Positions 25,347 through 38,469 of a stretch of 64,000 nt of DNA are shown in pieces. Origin of the DNA: Streptomyces thinghirensis (GTDB lineage: Bacteria; Actinomycetota; Actinomycetia; Streptomycetales; Streptomycetaceae); contig JAKFGP010000020.1 in assembly GCA_021502835.1 (NCBI GenBank), forward strand, positions 110,706 to 174,705, written 5' to 3'. The notes below the pieces were generated by a model, which was not told the DNA's origin, did not search any database, and was given only the letters and a program-made list of their open reading frames with translations. The position numbers were made by a program, and so were the translations under genes. How positions within the stretch are numbered: position 1 is the first letter of the stretch; every line of letters begins with the position of its first letter.

Positions 25347-27533
25347 GTGTTTCATGCGAGACCTCGGCGCGACGGCATCCCGCACGGCAATCTACCGCTG
25401 GAACTCGACGCCTTCGTGGGGAGAGCGGCGGAACTCGCGGAGCTGGCCGGGGCGCCGGCTCCGGACGGCTGGTGACCGTGACCGGGACCGGCGGGGTCGG
25501 GAAGTCGCGGCTGGCGGCGCGGGCGGCCGCGGGGTGCGCACCCCGGGACGGGGTGGCGGGTGGAACTGGCGCCGGTGCGCGACGAGGAGTTCGTCGACTA
25601 CGCGGTCGTGGAGGCGCTGGAGCTGACCGACCACACCACCCGGCTGCCGCGCGAGGCGCTGCCTCGCGCACCTTGCCGAGCGGGAGTTGCTCCCGGTCCT
25701 CGACGGGGTCGAGCACCTGGTGGACGCCTGTGCCGCGCTGACGACCGACCTGCTGGGCCGCGCTCCGGGGCTGCGGGTCCTGGCGGTGGGGCGCAGGCCG
25801 CTGGGCGTGGCCGGGGAACGGCAGGTTCCGCTGGCGCCGTTGAGTCCGGAGGAGGCGGTGGAGCTGCTGACGGTCCGGGCGGGGCAGCGGCACCTGGCGT
25901 ACGGTACGACGCCGACCGCGAGGACGGCCACGGGGACGTGCGCGAACTGTGCCGGCGCCTGGACGGGATCCCGCTGGTGATCGAACTGGCGGCGGGGCTG
26001 GCTGGACGCGCTGTCACCGGGACAGGTGCTGCAACGGCTGGACGACCGCTTCCGCCTGCTGACCGGCGGGGACCGCACCTCGCTGCCCCGGCACCGCACG
26101 CTGCGCACGGCGATCGGCTGGAGCCACGAGCTGTGCACACCGGCGGAGCGGCTGCTGTGGGCGCGGCTGTCGGTGTTCGCGGGACCGTTCGACCTGGAGG
26201 CCGCCGAGTACGTGTGCAGCGGCGAGGGGCTGCCCGCCGACGACGTGCTCGACGTGCTCTCCGCGCTGCTCGCGCAGTCCGTGCCGACCCGCGAGGAGGC
26301 CTCGGCCGGGGTGCGCTACCGGATGCTCGACACGGTGCGGGCGTACGGCGCCGACTGGCTGGAGGCGACGGGTGACGCGACGCGCGCTGCGGCGGCGGCA
26401 CCGGGACTGGTTATGGGCCTGGCGACCTGGTGCGAGCTGGAGTGGTGCCTCGCCGCGCCAGCGTGAGGTCGCCGCGCGGTGGACGGAGCTGCCCAATCTG
26501 CGCAGCGCCCCGGAGTACTGCCCGACCGAGCCGGACGAGGCTCATCTGGGCCAGTATCTGGCGGGCGCGCTGTGGTTCCACTGGGTCGGCTGCGGACGGC
26601 TGTCGGAGGGGCGGCGCTGGCTGGAGCAGGCGGTGCGGCTGGACGTGGAGGGGACGGCGGGCGAGCAGTCCCGGCTGAAGGCGCTGTGGGTGCTCGGCTA
26701 CGTGGCGATCCTCCAGGGCGACACGGTGCCCGCGCTGGCGGCGCTCCAGGAGTGCCGGAGGAGGCCGAGCGGTCGGCGAATCCCACGGCGGTGGCCTACG
26801 CGAGCACCGCACCGGGTGTCTGGCCCTGGTTACGGACGACATGCCGCGTGCGGAGACGCTGCTGCGGTCCGCGCTGCGGCGGTACCGAAATCGGCGAACT
26901 CAACAGCAACGTCCTGATGGGCCAGGTGGAGCTGGCGATGACGCGGGCGTTCCAGGGCGATCTGCCGGAAGCGGTGCGGTTGTGCGAGGACGTGCGCCAG
27001 GTGTGCGAGGACCACGGCGAGCGCTGGGCCCGGGGCTACGCCCTGTACGTGCTGGCCTACGCGGCGTGGAGCGACGGGGAACCGGGGCGTGCCCGCGAGC
27101 TGCTGGCCGACTGCCTGGCCGGTGCGCACCGGTTCCGGGACCAGCTCGGCTCGGTGCTGGCCGGTGGAACTGCTGGCCCTGGTCACCGTGGCGGACGGAA
27201 CGCGGCGGGAGGCGGCGGTGCTGCAGGGCGCGGCGGGGCGGATGTGGCCGTCGGTGGGCCTGCCGTTGTTCGGCTCGGCGCTACTACAACGCGCCGCACG
27301 AGCTGTGCGAGGCGGCGGCGCGGGAGCAGCTGGGCGACGAGCGGCACGAGGAGTGCGTGCGGCACGGGGCGCGGCTCGGCCGCCGGGAGGCGGTGTCGCG
27401 GGCGCTGCGGCGGCCCGGGGCGCCGGCCTCGCTGCCGGCGCCGCGCGGGAGCGGGCGGCGTGCCGCGGCGGGCGCGCGGACGGCGAAACCCGCCGCCTCG
27501 CCCACCCGGAAGAGCGGGGAGACGGCGGGCTGA
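25347..27533 (+). CDS. STAND-type ATPase with TPR-like repeats (AfsR/LuxR-family ATPase, no HTH seen)
   Basis: A large signalling ATPase of the kind found in SARP/LAL regulators. After [22 protein letters not shown] comes Walker A in [17 protein letters not shown] (near residue 50), a Walker B-like [19 protein letters not shown], and the sensor-like [17 protein letters not shown]. Then come [35 protein letters not shown] and [24 protein letters not shown], i.e. NB-ARC plus winged-helix linker. The C-terminal half is helical and TPR-like ([69 protein letters not shown]). It ends in a basic Ala/Arg tail, GETAG, TGA at 27531-27533. No DNA-binding HTH is visible at either end. Start uncertain. 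~6 frameshifts. ~728 codons. Confidence 0.75.
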
Positions 27534-27581
27534 GGTACCGCTGGTGGTACTGCGGCCTGCTCGTTCAGCGATGTCGCTGGA

Positions 27582-28195
27582 TCAGCGGGCGTAGTACTCG
27601 ACGACGAGCTGCTCGTCGCAGATCACCGGGATCTCCTTGCGGTTCGGCTCGCGGTCCAGGCGGAACGCCAGGCCTTGAGGTTCACCTGGAGGTAGCGCGG
27701 GGTCTCGCCGTCGGGGGCGAAGCCACCTTCACGGGCGATCGTGAAGAGCGTCTTCTCCTTGGAGCGCTCGCGCACCTGCACGACGTCGTCGGGCGGACGC
27801 GGAAGGACGGCTTGTCGACCTTCTGGCCGTTGACCTGGATGTGGCCGTGCACGACCATCTGGCGGGCCTGGTAGATCGTGCGGGCGATGCCCGAACGCAG
27901 GACCAGCGCGTCGAGGCGGCGCTCCAGCTCGATGACCAGGGCCTCGCCGGTCTTCATGTTGGTCTTGGAGGCGCGCTCGTAGGCGCGGACGAGCTGACGC
28001 TCGCTGAGGTCGTACTGCGCGCGCAGACGCTGCTTCTCGAGCAGACGGACCTTGTAGTCCGAGTTCTGCTTGCAGGCCGCGGCCGTGCTCGCCCGGCGGG
28101 TAGGGGCGGGCCTCGAAGTACTTGACGGCCTTCGGGGTCAGCGCGATGCCGAGGGCACGCGACTTCTTGACCTGGGGACGGGGCTGGTTCGCCAC
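27582..28195 (-). CDS. rpsD: 30S ribosomal protein S4
   Basis: Primary 16S rRNA-binding protein and assembly initiator. The start is GTG at 28193-28195: [40 protein letters not shown]. Then (shifted) [79 protein letters not shown] (the S4 RNA-binding fold), [35 protein letters not shown], and VVEYYAR before TGA at 27582-27584. 204 codons, the standard length. It is the single-gene Streptomyces rpsD unit, away from the alpha operon. Four small indels. Confidence 0.96.
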
Positions 28196-28490
28196 TGTCT
28201 GTGTCTCTTTCCTGGATTCCGGCTTGTCGGGGTTGAGGAGGTCGCAATCCGCAGCCGGGGAAACCCGCCTGGTCCGCGTGGGACCTGCCGGGCAGCCGCT
28301 CCCCTGGTCTGGGCACATACGTGCAGCACGCGAGTGGCCCACCGACCTCTTCCGGAACTCCGGGTGGTGGTGGGCTGCCCGCGACACCTATCGACGGTGC
28401 GCGACGCTCCTGGAACCCGCTGGGGGTTCCGGCCGGGTGTTCCGTTCTGACTGCACGGGACTCGGCGCTCCGGGTGATTCTACAGGCTGC
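28196..28490 (-). promoter_or_regulatory. rpsD upstream leader/promoter region, no gene
   Basis: About 295 bases separate the rarA stop from the rpsD start. A TAGAAT hexamer on the minus strand near 28478-28483 could be a -10 box, but no -35 is convincing. The long untranslated distance could hold an S4 autoregulatory leader; I cannot identify a fold by eye. Confidence 0.35.
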
Positions 28491-29843
28491 TCAGGACCGC
28501 TTGCGACCGAGGTGCCCGCGGGTCCACCCACCGCGTCCGCGTACCGGGCCTCGGCGCCGTGCCGGGTCGGGGTGTAGTACGTGCGGTCCTTCAGTTCGTC
28601 CGGCGCGTACTGCTGGGCGGCGATGCCCTCCGGCAGGTCGTGCGGGTACACGTACCCCTGCCCGTGTCCGAGCTTGCCCGCGCCCTTGTAGTGGCTGTCG
28701 CGCAGGTGCGCGGGGACCGGTCCGGCATGTCCCTTGCGTACGTCGTCCAGGGCGGCGCCGATGGCGGTGGTCGCGGCGTTGGACTTGGGGGCGAGGGCCA
28801 GGGCGATGGTGGCGTGGCTGAGGGTGAGGCCGGCCTCGGGGAAGCCGATCATGGCGACGGCCTGGGCGGCGGCGACGGCGATCGGCAGCGCGTTCGGATC
28901 GGCCAGGCCGATGTCCTCGCTGGCGGAGATTCATCAGACGCCGCGCGATGAAGCGGGGGTCCTCACCGGCCTCGATCATCCGGGCCAGGTAGTGCAGGGC
29001 GGCGTCCACGTCGGAGCCGCGGATGGACTTGATCAGGGCACTGGCGACGTCGTAGTGCTGGTCGCCGTCGCGGTCGTACTTCACCGCGGCCCGGTCGACC
29101 GTCTCCTCCAGCGTGGTCAGGCCGATCTCCGTCTCGCCCTTGTCCAGCGCGGCCCCGGCGGCGGCCTCCAGCGCCGTCAGGGCACGGCGGGCGTCACCGC
29201 CTGCGATGCGCAGCAGGTGCTCCTCGGTGTCCTCGGGGAGACCGACGGCCTCCTTCAGGCCGCGCGCGTCGGTCAGGGCCCGCCGGACCAGGTCCCGGAC
29301 GTCGTCGTCGGTGAGGGGTTCGAGGGTGAGGAGGAGGAGCGGGAGAGCAGGGGGAGATCACCGAGAAGTCCGGGTTCTCGGTGGTGGCGGCGATCAGGGT
29401 GACCCAGCGGTTCTCGACGGCCGGGAGCAGGGAGTCCTGCTGGGCCTTGCTGAAGCGGTGGATCTCGTCGAGGAAGAGGACGGTCTCCTTGCCGTACCCC
29501 CGACCGCGCGGCGGGCGCCGTCGATGACCGCGCGGACCTCCTTGACGCCCGCGGTGATCGCCGACAGCTCCACGAAGCGCTTGTTGGTGGCCTTGGAGAC
29601 GACGTACGCCAGGGTGGTCTTGCCGGTGCCCGGCGGGCCCCAGAGGATGACCGAGGACGGCCCCGCGGGCCGGAGCCGCCCTCGCCGACCAGTCGGCGCA
29701 GGGGGGATCCGGGCTTGAGCAGGTGCTGCTGGCCGACGACCTCGTCGAGGGTGCGCGGGCGCATCCGCACGGCGAGGGGGGCTGCCGGTCGGGTCCTTCT
29801 CCTGGCGTTCTTCTGCTGCGGCGGTGAACAGGTCGGGCTCCAC
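28491..29843 (-). CDS. rarA: Replication-associated recombination protein A (RarA/MgsA), AAA+ ATPase
   Basis: Clamp-loader-related ATPase acting at stalled forks. The start is GTG at 29841-29843: [49 protein letters not shown], Walker [49 protein letters not shown], Walker B LDEIHRF (shifted), ATTENP, and [19 protein letters not shown] follow. The C-terminal tetramerisation domain shows [73 protein letters not shown] and [24 protein letters not shown]. Ends GRKRS, TGA at 28491-28493. ~451 codons. Confidence 0.93.
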
Positions 29844-29912
29844 GTTCTGAACCCTAGATGACGGCGCTGACAACGCGGCGGGCGCGGTGTGCGGAGGGCG
29901 ACCGCCGGCCCG

Positions 29913-30574
29913 TCAGCTGGTCCAGAAGTCCCACCAGCGGGTCAGGATCATCATGCCGATGATGCCGGTGTGCAGTACCGGCAGGACCCAGGTGAACTCG
30001 CCGAAGAAGCCCTCGAGCCAGTTCGGCGCGGGCAGGAAGCCCTTGCGGACGTTGAAGGACGTCACGTACCAGAACATCACGATCGTCGCGACCCAGGCCA
30101 GGCAGCACCACAGGCACAGCGCGTTGATCCGGTACAGCGACTGGAACTGCAGCCAGGTGCAGAACCCGACGCCGAAGAGGGTGCCCGCGTTGAAGGTGAG
30201 CCAGTACCAGCGCGGAAACGCGCTCGCGCCAGCAGGCTCATGCCGACACAGACGACGATGCCGTAGGTGACCAGGCCGAGCATCGGGTTGGGGAAGCCGA
30301 AGACGGCCGCCTGGTCGCTCTCCATGACGCTGCCGCAGGAGGACGACGGGGTTGAGGCTGCACCCGGGGGTGAACGTCGTGCCCGCGACCTTGGCCTCGA
30401 GGAGCTTGAACTTGTCGAGCGTGATGACCCAGGCGGCGAGCACCCGGCCGCGCCCGTGATCACCAGCAGCAGGGCGAGGGCACGGCTGCCGCCCTCGGCG
30501 CGCGGTGCTCCGGCGGTGGGTTCCGGCGCGGGCTCTGCCACGGTGGAGACGTCCTTCACTGTCGTCTTGCTCAT
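29913..30574 (-). CDS. Vitamin K epoxide reductase (VKOR) family protein
   Basis: Bacterial VKOR reoxidises a DsbA-like partner using menaquinone, making disulfides in secreted proteins. The start is ATG at 30572-30574: [15 protein letters not shown], with a long cytoplasmic N-terminus. Hydrophobic segments: [64 protein letters not shown] and [14 protein letters not shown]. The loop cysteine pair lies in [10 protein letters not shown] and SCGSVMESD, and the active-site CxxC is C-L-W-C in a later helix. Stop TGA at 29913-29915. ~220 codons, a four- to five-helix protein without a fused thioredoxin domain. Two frameshifts. Confidence 0.88.
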
Positions 30575-30710
30575 CACGCCGATTCCGTCACTTGAGTCGG
30601 ACCTGCTTCGGGCAGGGCCATTGTGCCGCACGGACCTGTAAGGCCACGGTTCGATGAACATAAGAACGCACGGGTGATCGCCCTGGAGCGGCATATTCCG
30701 GCCGATGTCC

Positions 30711-30756
30711 GTTCCCCGGGGGCACACGCGAGCGAACGCGCGCGCCCCTGGGGGAC
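30711..30756 (-). terminator. Imperfect hairpin downstream of hisS
   Basis: GTTCCCCGGGGGC and GCCCCTGGGGGAC form a stem with two imperfections around a GCG-rich 20-base loop, 21-66 bases after the hisS stop on the minus strand. A plausible terminator. The remaining 30575-30776 shows no gene. Confidence 0.45.
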
Positions 30757-30776
30757 GACGGGACGCCGCAGAGCTG

Positions 30777-32040
30777 CTAGCCGAGCCTCGACTCCAGCTC
30801 GGCGACGATCTCGTTCACGCCGATCGCCGCCTGCTCGCCGGACTCCATGTCCTTGAGCTGGACGACGCCCTCGGCGAGGTCGCGCTCGCCCAGGACGAGG
30901 GCGTAGCGCGCGCCCGAGCGGTTGGCCGCCTTCATCGCGGCCTTCAGGCCCTTGCCGCCGTAGGAGGAAGTCGGCGGCGACGCCGTTCCTGCGCAGCTCG
31001 GTGACCTTGGCGAAGAGGATCCGGCGGGCCTCCTCGCCGAGCGGTACCGCGAAGACGGAGGTGACCGACGGGATGTCCAGTTCGATGCCCTCCGCCTCCA
31101 GGGCGAGGACGGTGCGGTCGACGCCGAGGGCCCAGCCCACGGACGGCAGGGACGGGCCGCCGATCATCTCGGACAGTCCGTCGTAGCGGCCGCCGCCGCC
31201 CACCGCGGACTGGGAGCCCAGCCCGTCGTGGACGAACTCGAAGGTCGTGCGGGTGTAGTAGTCGAGCCCGCGCACCAGCTTCGGGTCGTCCTCAAGACCA
31301 CGCCCGCCGCGGTGATCAGCTCGCGCACCTCCTCGTGGTACGCCTTGCAGGCGTCGCACAGGTAGTCGCGCAGCAGCGGGGCGTCGGTCAGCTGCTTCTG
31401 CACGTCCGGACGCTTGTCGTCCAGGACGCGCAGCGGGTTGATGTCCGCGCGGCGCAGCGTCTCCTCGTCCAGGTCCAGGCCGCGCAGGAAGTCCTGGAGC
31501 GCGGCGCGGTAGACCGGGCGGCACTCCTGGTCGCCGAGGGAGTTGAGCAGGATGCGGAAGCCCTGCAGGCCCAGCGAGCGGTACGACTGGTCGGCGAGGA
31601 TGATCAGTTCGGCGTCCAGCGCCGGGTCCTCGGCTCCGATCGCCTCGGCGCCGACCTGCGAGAAGTGGCGGTAACGGCCCTTCTGCGGACGCTCGTAGCG
31701 GTACTGCGAGCCCGAGTACCAGACCTTCACCGGCAGGTTGCCCGCCTTGTGCAGGTTGGCCTCCAGGACCGCGCGCAGCACGGGGGCCGTCGTCTCCGGG
31801 CGCAGGGCGAGCCGGTCGCCGCCCTTGGTCTCGAAGACGTACATCTCCTTGGTCACGATGTCGGTGGACTCGCCGACACCGCGCGCGAAGAGCTCGACGT
31901 TCTCGAAACCGGGCGTCTCTGATGTAGCCGTAGCCGGAGTTGCGCAGCGGGGCGGCGATCGCCTCGCGGACCGCCAGGTACTTGGCGGAGTCCGGCGGCA
32001 GCAGGTCGTACGTGCCCCTGGGGGCCTGGAAGGTGCTCAC
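30777..32040 (-). CDS. hisS: Histidyl-tRNA synthetase
   Basis: Class II synthetase for histidine. The start is GTG at 32038-32040: [40 protein letters not shown]. Motif 1 to 2 is clean: [55 protein letters not shown]. The His-A/B motifs are [16 protein letters not shown] and GGGGRYDGL. Motif 3 is [20 protein letters not shown]. The anticodon-binding domain includes [17 protein letters not shown] (shifted) and ends [15 protein letters not shown] at 30777-30779. ~421 codons. Three indels, near 31915, 31290 and 30965. Confidence 0.96.
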
Positions 32041-32053
32041 GGAAGGTCTCTCG

Positions 32054-32760
32054 TCACATTCCTCGTCGGGGAGCCCGGGAGCTCCCTGGCCCGCCGCCAC
32101 CTGCCGCAGATACGGGTTGGTGGCGCGCTCCTGGCCGATGGTCGTCTGGGGGCCGTGTCCGGACAGCACCACGGTCGAGTCGTCGAGCGGCAGGTACACG
32201 CGTGCCAGCGATTCGAGCATGTCGTCCATGGAGCCACCGGGGAAGTCGGTGCGTCCGATGGAGCCGGCGAACAGCAGGTCGCCCGAGAACATGACCGGCG
32301 GGATGTCCGCCGCCTCGGGCAGGCCGAAGGTCACCGACCCCTTGGTATGGCCCGGCGCGTGCGCGACGGTCAGCTCCATGCCGGCCAGCTCCAGCTTCGC
32401 GCCGTCGGTCAGTTCCCTGACGTCGTCCGGTTCCCCGACGGTCAGCTCGCCCATGAGCGGCATGCCGATGGTGCGGCCGATCCCCTTCTCGGGGTCGCTC
32501 ATCATGAAGCGGTCGTCGGGGTGGATCCAGGCCGGCACGTCGTGCGCGCCGCAGACCGGGACGACCGAGGCCACATGGTCGATGTGACCGTGGGTGAGGA
32601 CGACGGCGACGGGCTTGAGCCGATGCTTCCTGATCGCTTCCTCGACTCCCGGGGCCGCCTGATGGCCAGGGTCGATGATCACGCACTCCTCACCGGCGGC
32701 GGGGGCGACGAGATAGCAGTTCGTCCCCCAGGCCCCGGCGGGGAACCCGGCAATGAGCAC
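32054..32760 (-). CDS. MBL-fold metallo-hydrolase (glyoxalase II-like)
   Basis: Start GTG at 32758-32760: [32 protein letters not shown]. The zinc-binding HxHxDH motif is [16 protein letters not shown] near residue 60. Further ligands are [15 protein letters not shown] (His), [21 protein letters not shown] (Asp) and [22 protein letters not shown] (His). This is the glyoxalase II/YcbL-like pattern of hydroxyacylglutathione hydrolase relatives. As actinobacteria lack glutathione, the substrate is unknown. After one frameshift it ends PRRGM with TGA at 32054-32056, 13 bases before hisS. ~235 codons. Likely co-transcribed with hisS. Confidence 0.9.
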
Positions 32761-32943
32761 GATCGTCCTTCGTTTGTGTCGGTACGGGTGGGCTTGCGAA
32801 CGGACCGCGCCCATGGTCAGAGCCTACCGGCGGTGCCGATTCCTCAGCGAACCCATATACGGTACGGGGCTACACGCCCACGGTCGGCTCATCGCACCCA
32901 CGCGTACCGGTCGGCACACGAAGACGCATGAGGAGAGAACCCG

Positions 32944-33771
32944 GTGGTCACCCAGGAGCAGCGGCGGCGTCAGCTCGCCCGGGAGAAGTTCTTGCGGCAG
33001 CAGCAGCGACGCACCTCGGCGCGACGCAAGGCGCGCATGCGCAACGCCGCGATCGCGTCGGTGCTCGGCGTGATTCTGATCGGCAGTGTCGCGCTGTACA
33101 CGACCGGGGTGGTCCTGGACGACGGCGACAGCAAGACGAACGCGAACGCGGAGGTCACCCCGAGCGCCTCGGCGAGCAGTGAGCCGCCGAAGGACCCGTG
33201 CGACAAGCCGGCGGAGGGCAAGGTCAAGACGCAGACCTGGAAGAAGGAACCTGCGATGACCATCGACAAGTCCGCGAAGTACACGATGAAACTGGCGACG
33301 ACCTGCGGCGACATAGACATCGCGCTGAAGACGTCGGCGGCGCCGCACACCGTCAACTCGTTCAACTTCCTGGCCGGCAAGGGCTTCTTCGACCACACGC
33401 CCTGCCACCGGCTGACCACCAACGGGATCTACGTGCTCCAGTGCGGCGACCCGACGGGCCAGGGCAACGGCGGTCCGGGCTACAACATCCCGGACGAGAA
33501 CCTGAAGGACAAGAGCCTGAAGGAGAACACGTACCCGGCGGGCACGGTGGCGATGGCCAACACCAGTCAGCCGAACACCGGCGGCAGCCAGTTCTTCCTC
33601 GTCTACCAGAACAGCCCGCTGCCCCCCAGTTACACGCCGTTCGGCACCATCTCGGACGAGGGGATGACGGTGTTGAAGAAGATCGCCGCCGCGGGTGAGA
33701 GCACCGGCGCGGGCGACGGGGCACCCAACGCGACGGTCGTGATCGACAAGGCCACCGTCACGAAATCCTGA
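32944..33771 (+). CDS. Membrane-anchored peptidyl-prolyl cis-trans isomerase (cyclophilin)
   Basis: Intact, 275 codons, start GTG with GAGGAGAG upstream. A highly basic cytoplasmic N-terminus (REKFLRQQQRRTSARRKARM) precedes one membrane segment at about residues 35-56 (IASVLGVILIGSVALYTTG) and a Ser/Ala/Asn-rich linker. The extracytoplasmic cyclophilin domain begins KYTMKLATTCGDIDIAL and contains TVNSFNFLAGKGFFDHTPCHRLTTNGIYVLQCGDPTGQGNGGPGYNI. The core GTVAMANTSQPNTGGSQFFL and YTPFGTISDEGM follow. The Trp and Arg catalytic region reads CHRL. It folds secreted or cell-wall proteins. Divergent from the hydrolase-hisS pair. Confidence 0.95.
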   Translation: MVTQEQRRRQLAREKFLRQQQRRTSARRKARMRNAAIASVLGVILIGSVALYTTGVVLDDGDSKTNANAEVTPSASASSEPPKDPCDKPAEGKVKTQTWKKEPAMTIDKSAKYTMKLATTCGDIDIALKTSAAPHTVNSFNFLAGKGFFDHTPCHRLTTNGIYVLQCGDPTGQGNGGPGYNIPDENLKDKSLKENTYPAGTVAMANTSQPNTGGSQFFLVYQNSPLPPSYTPFGTISDEGMTVLKKIAAAGESTGAGDGAPNATVVIDKATVTKS

Positions 33772-33906
33772 CCCTCATCAGCGAAAGTTCGGTCGCGCGG
33801 GATGCGGACAGGCCACCCGCCGGTCGCCTATGTTGGCCGTGACGAAACTGTGGACGATGCCCGGGGGTAGCGAAGCCCTCCGCAGGCATCATGTGGAGGA
33901 GGCGCT

Positions 33907-35137
33907 GTGAGCAGCGACCCGTGGGGCCGCGTCGATGAGACGGGGACCGTGTACGTGCGTACGGCCGACGGCGAGCAGGTCGTCGGTTCCTGGCAGGCGG
34001 GCTCCCCCGAGGAGGCCCTGGCCTACTTTGAACGCAAGTACGAAGGCCTGGTTGTCGAGATCGGCCTCCTCGAGAAGCGAGTGAAGACCACCGACCTGTC
34101 GGCGAAGGACGCCCAGACCGCCGTCGACCACCTGCGGGAACAGGTCGACGCGCACCACGCGGTGGGCGACCTGGACGCGCTGCGGGCCCGGCTGGACAAG
34201 CTCGTCGCACTGGTGGAGACGCGCCGCGAGGAGCGCAAGGCGCAGCGGGCGAAGCAGTCCGACGAGGCGCGCGGCGCCAGGGAGGCGCTGGTCGCCGAGG
34301 CCGAGGAGCTGGCGCAGTCCGACCAGTGGCGGGCGGCCGGTGAGCGGCTGCGGTCCCTGGTGGACACCTGGAAGGGCCTGCCGCGTCTGGACCGCAAGTC
34401 CGACGACGAGCTGTGGCACCGCTTCTCGCACGCGCGCTCGGCGTTCTCCAAGCGCCGCAAGCAGCACTTCGCGCAGCTGGACGCGCAGCGCGAGGAGGCC
34501 CGCCGGACCAAGGAACGGCTGGTCGGTGAGGCCGAGGCACTGTCGAACTCGACGGACTGGGGGCCGACGGCCGCGCGCTACCGCGACCTGATGTCCGAGT
34601 GGAAGGCCGCGGGCCGTGCCCAGCGCGAGCACGAGGACGACCTGTGGAACCGCTTCCGCGGCGCCCAGGACGTGTTCTTTCGCCGCCCGCAGCTCGGTCT
34701 TCGCCGAGCGGGACGCCGAGCAGACGGAGAACCTCAAGCTCAAGGAGGAGCTGGCCGGGGAGGCCGAGAAGCTCCTGCCGATCACCGACCTGAAGGCGGC
34801 CCGGGCCGCCTTCCGCGCGGTGAACGAGCGCTGGGAGGCCATCGGTCACGTGCCGCGCGACGCCCGTCCGAAGGTCGAGGGACGGATGCACGCGGTCGAG
34901 CGGGCGCTCCAGGAGGCCGAGGAGACCGAGTGGCGCCGGACCAACCCGGAGGCACGCGCGCGTGCCGAGGGTCTCACCGGTCAGCTCCAGGCCGCCGTGG
35001 ACAAGCTGCGCTCGCAGATCGAGCAGGCCCGTGCCCAGGGCAACAACGCGAAGGCCGACAAGCTGGAGCGTGAGCTGGAGGGCCGGCAGGCGCTGCTGGA
35101 CCAGGCCCTGAAGGGTCTGCACGAGTTCGGCGGCTGA
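33907..35137 (+). CDS. DUF349 domain-containing coiled-coil protein
   Basis: Start GTG at 33907: VSSDPWGRVDETGTVYVRTADGEQVVGSWQAGSPEEALAYFERKY. The rest is highly charged and alpha-helical with several DUF349 repeats, each a Trp-rich three-helix unit: SDQWRAAGERLRSLVDTWKGLPR with DELWHRFSHARSAFSKRRKQHF; STDWGPTAARYRDLMSEWKAAGR with DDLWNRFRGAQDVFF; and ITDLKAARAAFRAVNERWEAIGHVPRD. Ends LKGLHEFGG, TAG/TGA region at 35135-35137. One frameshift near 34680. ~410 codons. Function unknown; the family is widespread in actinobacteria and gammaproteobacteria. Converges on relA with a strong terminator between. Confidence 0.9.
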
Positions 35138-35146
35138 CACCCGCGC

Positions 35147-35199
35147 ACACAGGCGGAGGGGCTCCCGTACACGCCGTACGGGAGCCCCTCCGCCTGTGT
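35147..35199. terminator. Very strong bidirectional terminator between DUF349 gene and relA
   Basis: A perfect 24-bp stem (35147-35170 with 35176-35199) closes a 5-base loop, ten bases after the DUF349 stop and eight bases from the relA stop. It is the longest perfect hairpin I found in the window and serves both convergent genes. Confidence 0.92.
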
Positions 35200-35207
35200 A
35201 ACGGCCG

Positions 35208-37749
<2,542 letters not shown>

Positions 37750-37869
37750 GAGGACTCCTCGTGCGCGATCCGGGTCCCCCGGTCAGGCTCCGGAAACCCC
37801 ATGGTAGCGATCCTGCACTCCGGGATCGCCTTCCGGCCACTGTGAGGGCCGTCAACCCGAGAAACGCAT

Positions 37870-37902
37870 GAGGCGGGCGCCGGATTCCTCCGGGCCCGCC
37901 TC
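37870..37902 (-). terminator. Hairpin downstream of apt
   Basis: GAGGCGGGCGCCGGA pairs with TCCGGGCCCGCCTC with one bulged base, about 20 bases after the apt stop on the minus strand. It likely ends the yajC/secDF-apt transcript and separates it from relA. The rest of 37750-37921 holds no gene. Confidence 0.72.
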
Positions 37903-37921
37903 GCTGCGCGGCTAGGGGGTG

Positions 37922-38469
37922 TCAGACCGTGAGCAGCGCCCGCAGCGGTGCCCCGGCGAGGGCCGGCTCCAGGCGGGCCCGCCCGCCGAGGAAGCCCAGC
38001 TCCATCAGGACGGCGAGACCCGCGACCCGCGCGCCCGCCCGGCGGATGAGCTCCAGCGAGGCCTCGGCGGTGCCGCCGGTGGCGAGGACGTCGTCGACGA
38101 CCAGCACCCGGTCACCGGCGGCCAGGTCCTCGGCGTGCACCTCGATCTCGGCCGAGCCGTACTCCAGCTCGTACGCCTGGCTGAGGGTGGCTCCGGGGAG
38201 CTTGCCCGCCTTGCGTACGGGGATGAAGCCGAGGCCGGCCCGCAGCGCCACCGGGGCGCCGAGGATGAAGCCGCGGGCCTCCAGGCCGACGACCTTGGTG
38301 GCGCCGGTGTGCTGGCGACCTCCGCGAGCGCGTCGGTCAGTGCGGTGAACGCGGCCGGGTCGGCCAGGAGCGGGGTGATGTCCTTGAACACCACGCCCGG
38401 TTCCGGGTAGTCCGCCACATCCCGGATACGGCTGAGCAGCAGCTCCGTGATGCCGGTCGTCCCGGTCAT
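37922..38469 (-). CDS. apt: Adenine phosphoribosyltransferase
   Basis: Salvages adenine to AMP with PRPP. The start is ATG at 38467-38469, overlapping the secF stop (ATGA): [75 protein letters not shown] follows, then [17 protein letters not shown], the PRPP-binding loop [23 protein letters not shown], and a C-terminus RALLTV with TGA at 37922-37924. 182 codons. One indel near 38310. The secDF-apt-relA neighbourhood is classic for Streptomyces. Confidence 0.95.

Noticed and set aside
28196..28490. A gene upstream of rpsD
   Set aside because: Open frames here are short and lack a coherent start, ribosome-binding site or recognisable protein. It fits a leader/promoter region better.
30711..30756. 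A riboswitch or T-box upstream of VKOR / downstream of hisS
   Set aside because: Only an imperfect GC hairpin is present on the downstream side of hisS; no conserved T-box or specifier elements are visible.
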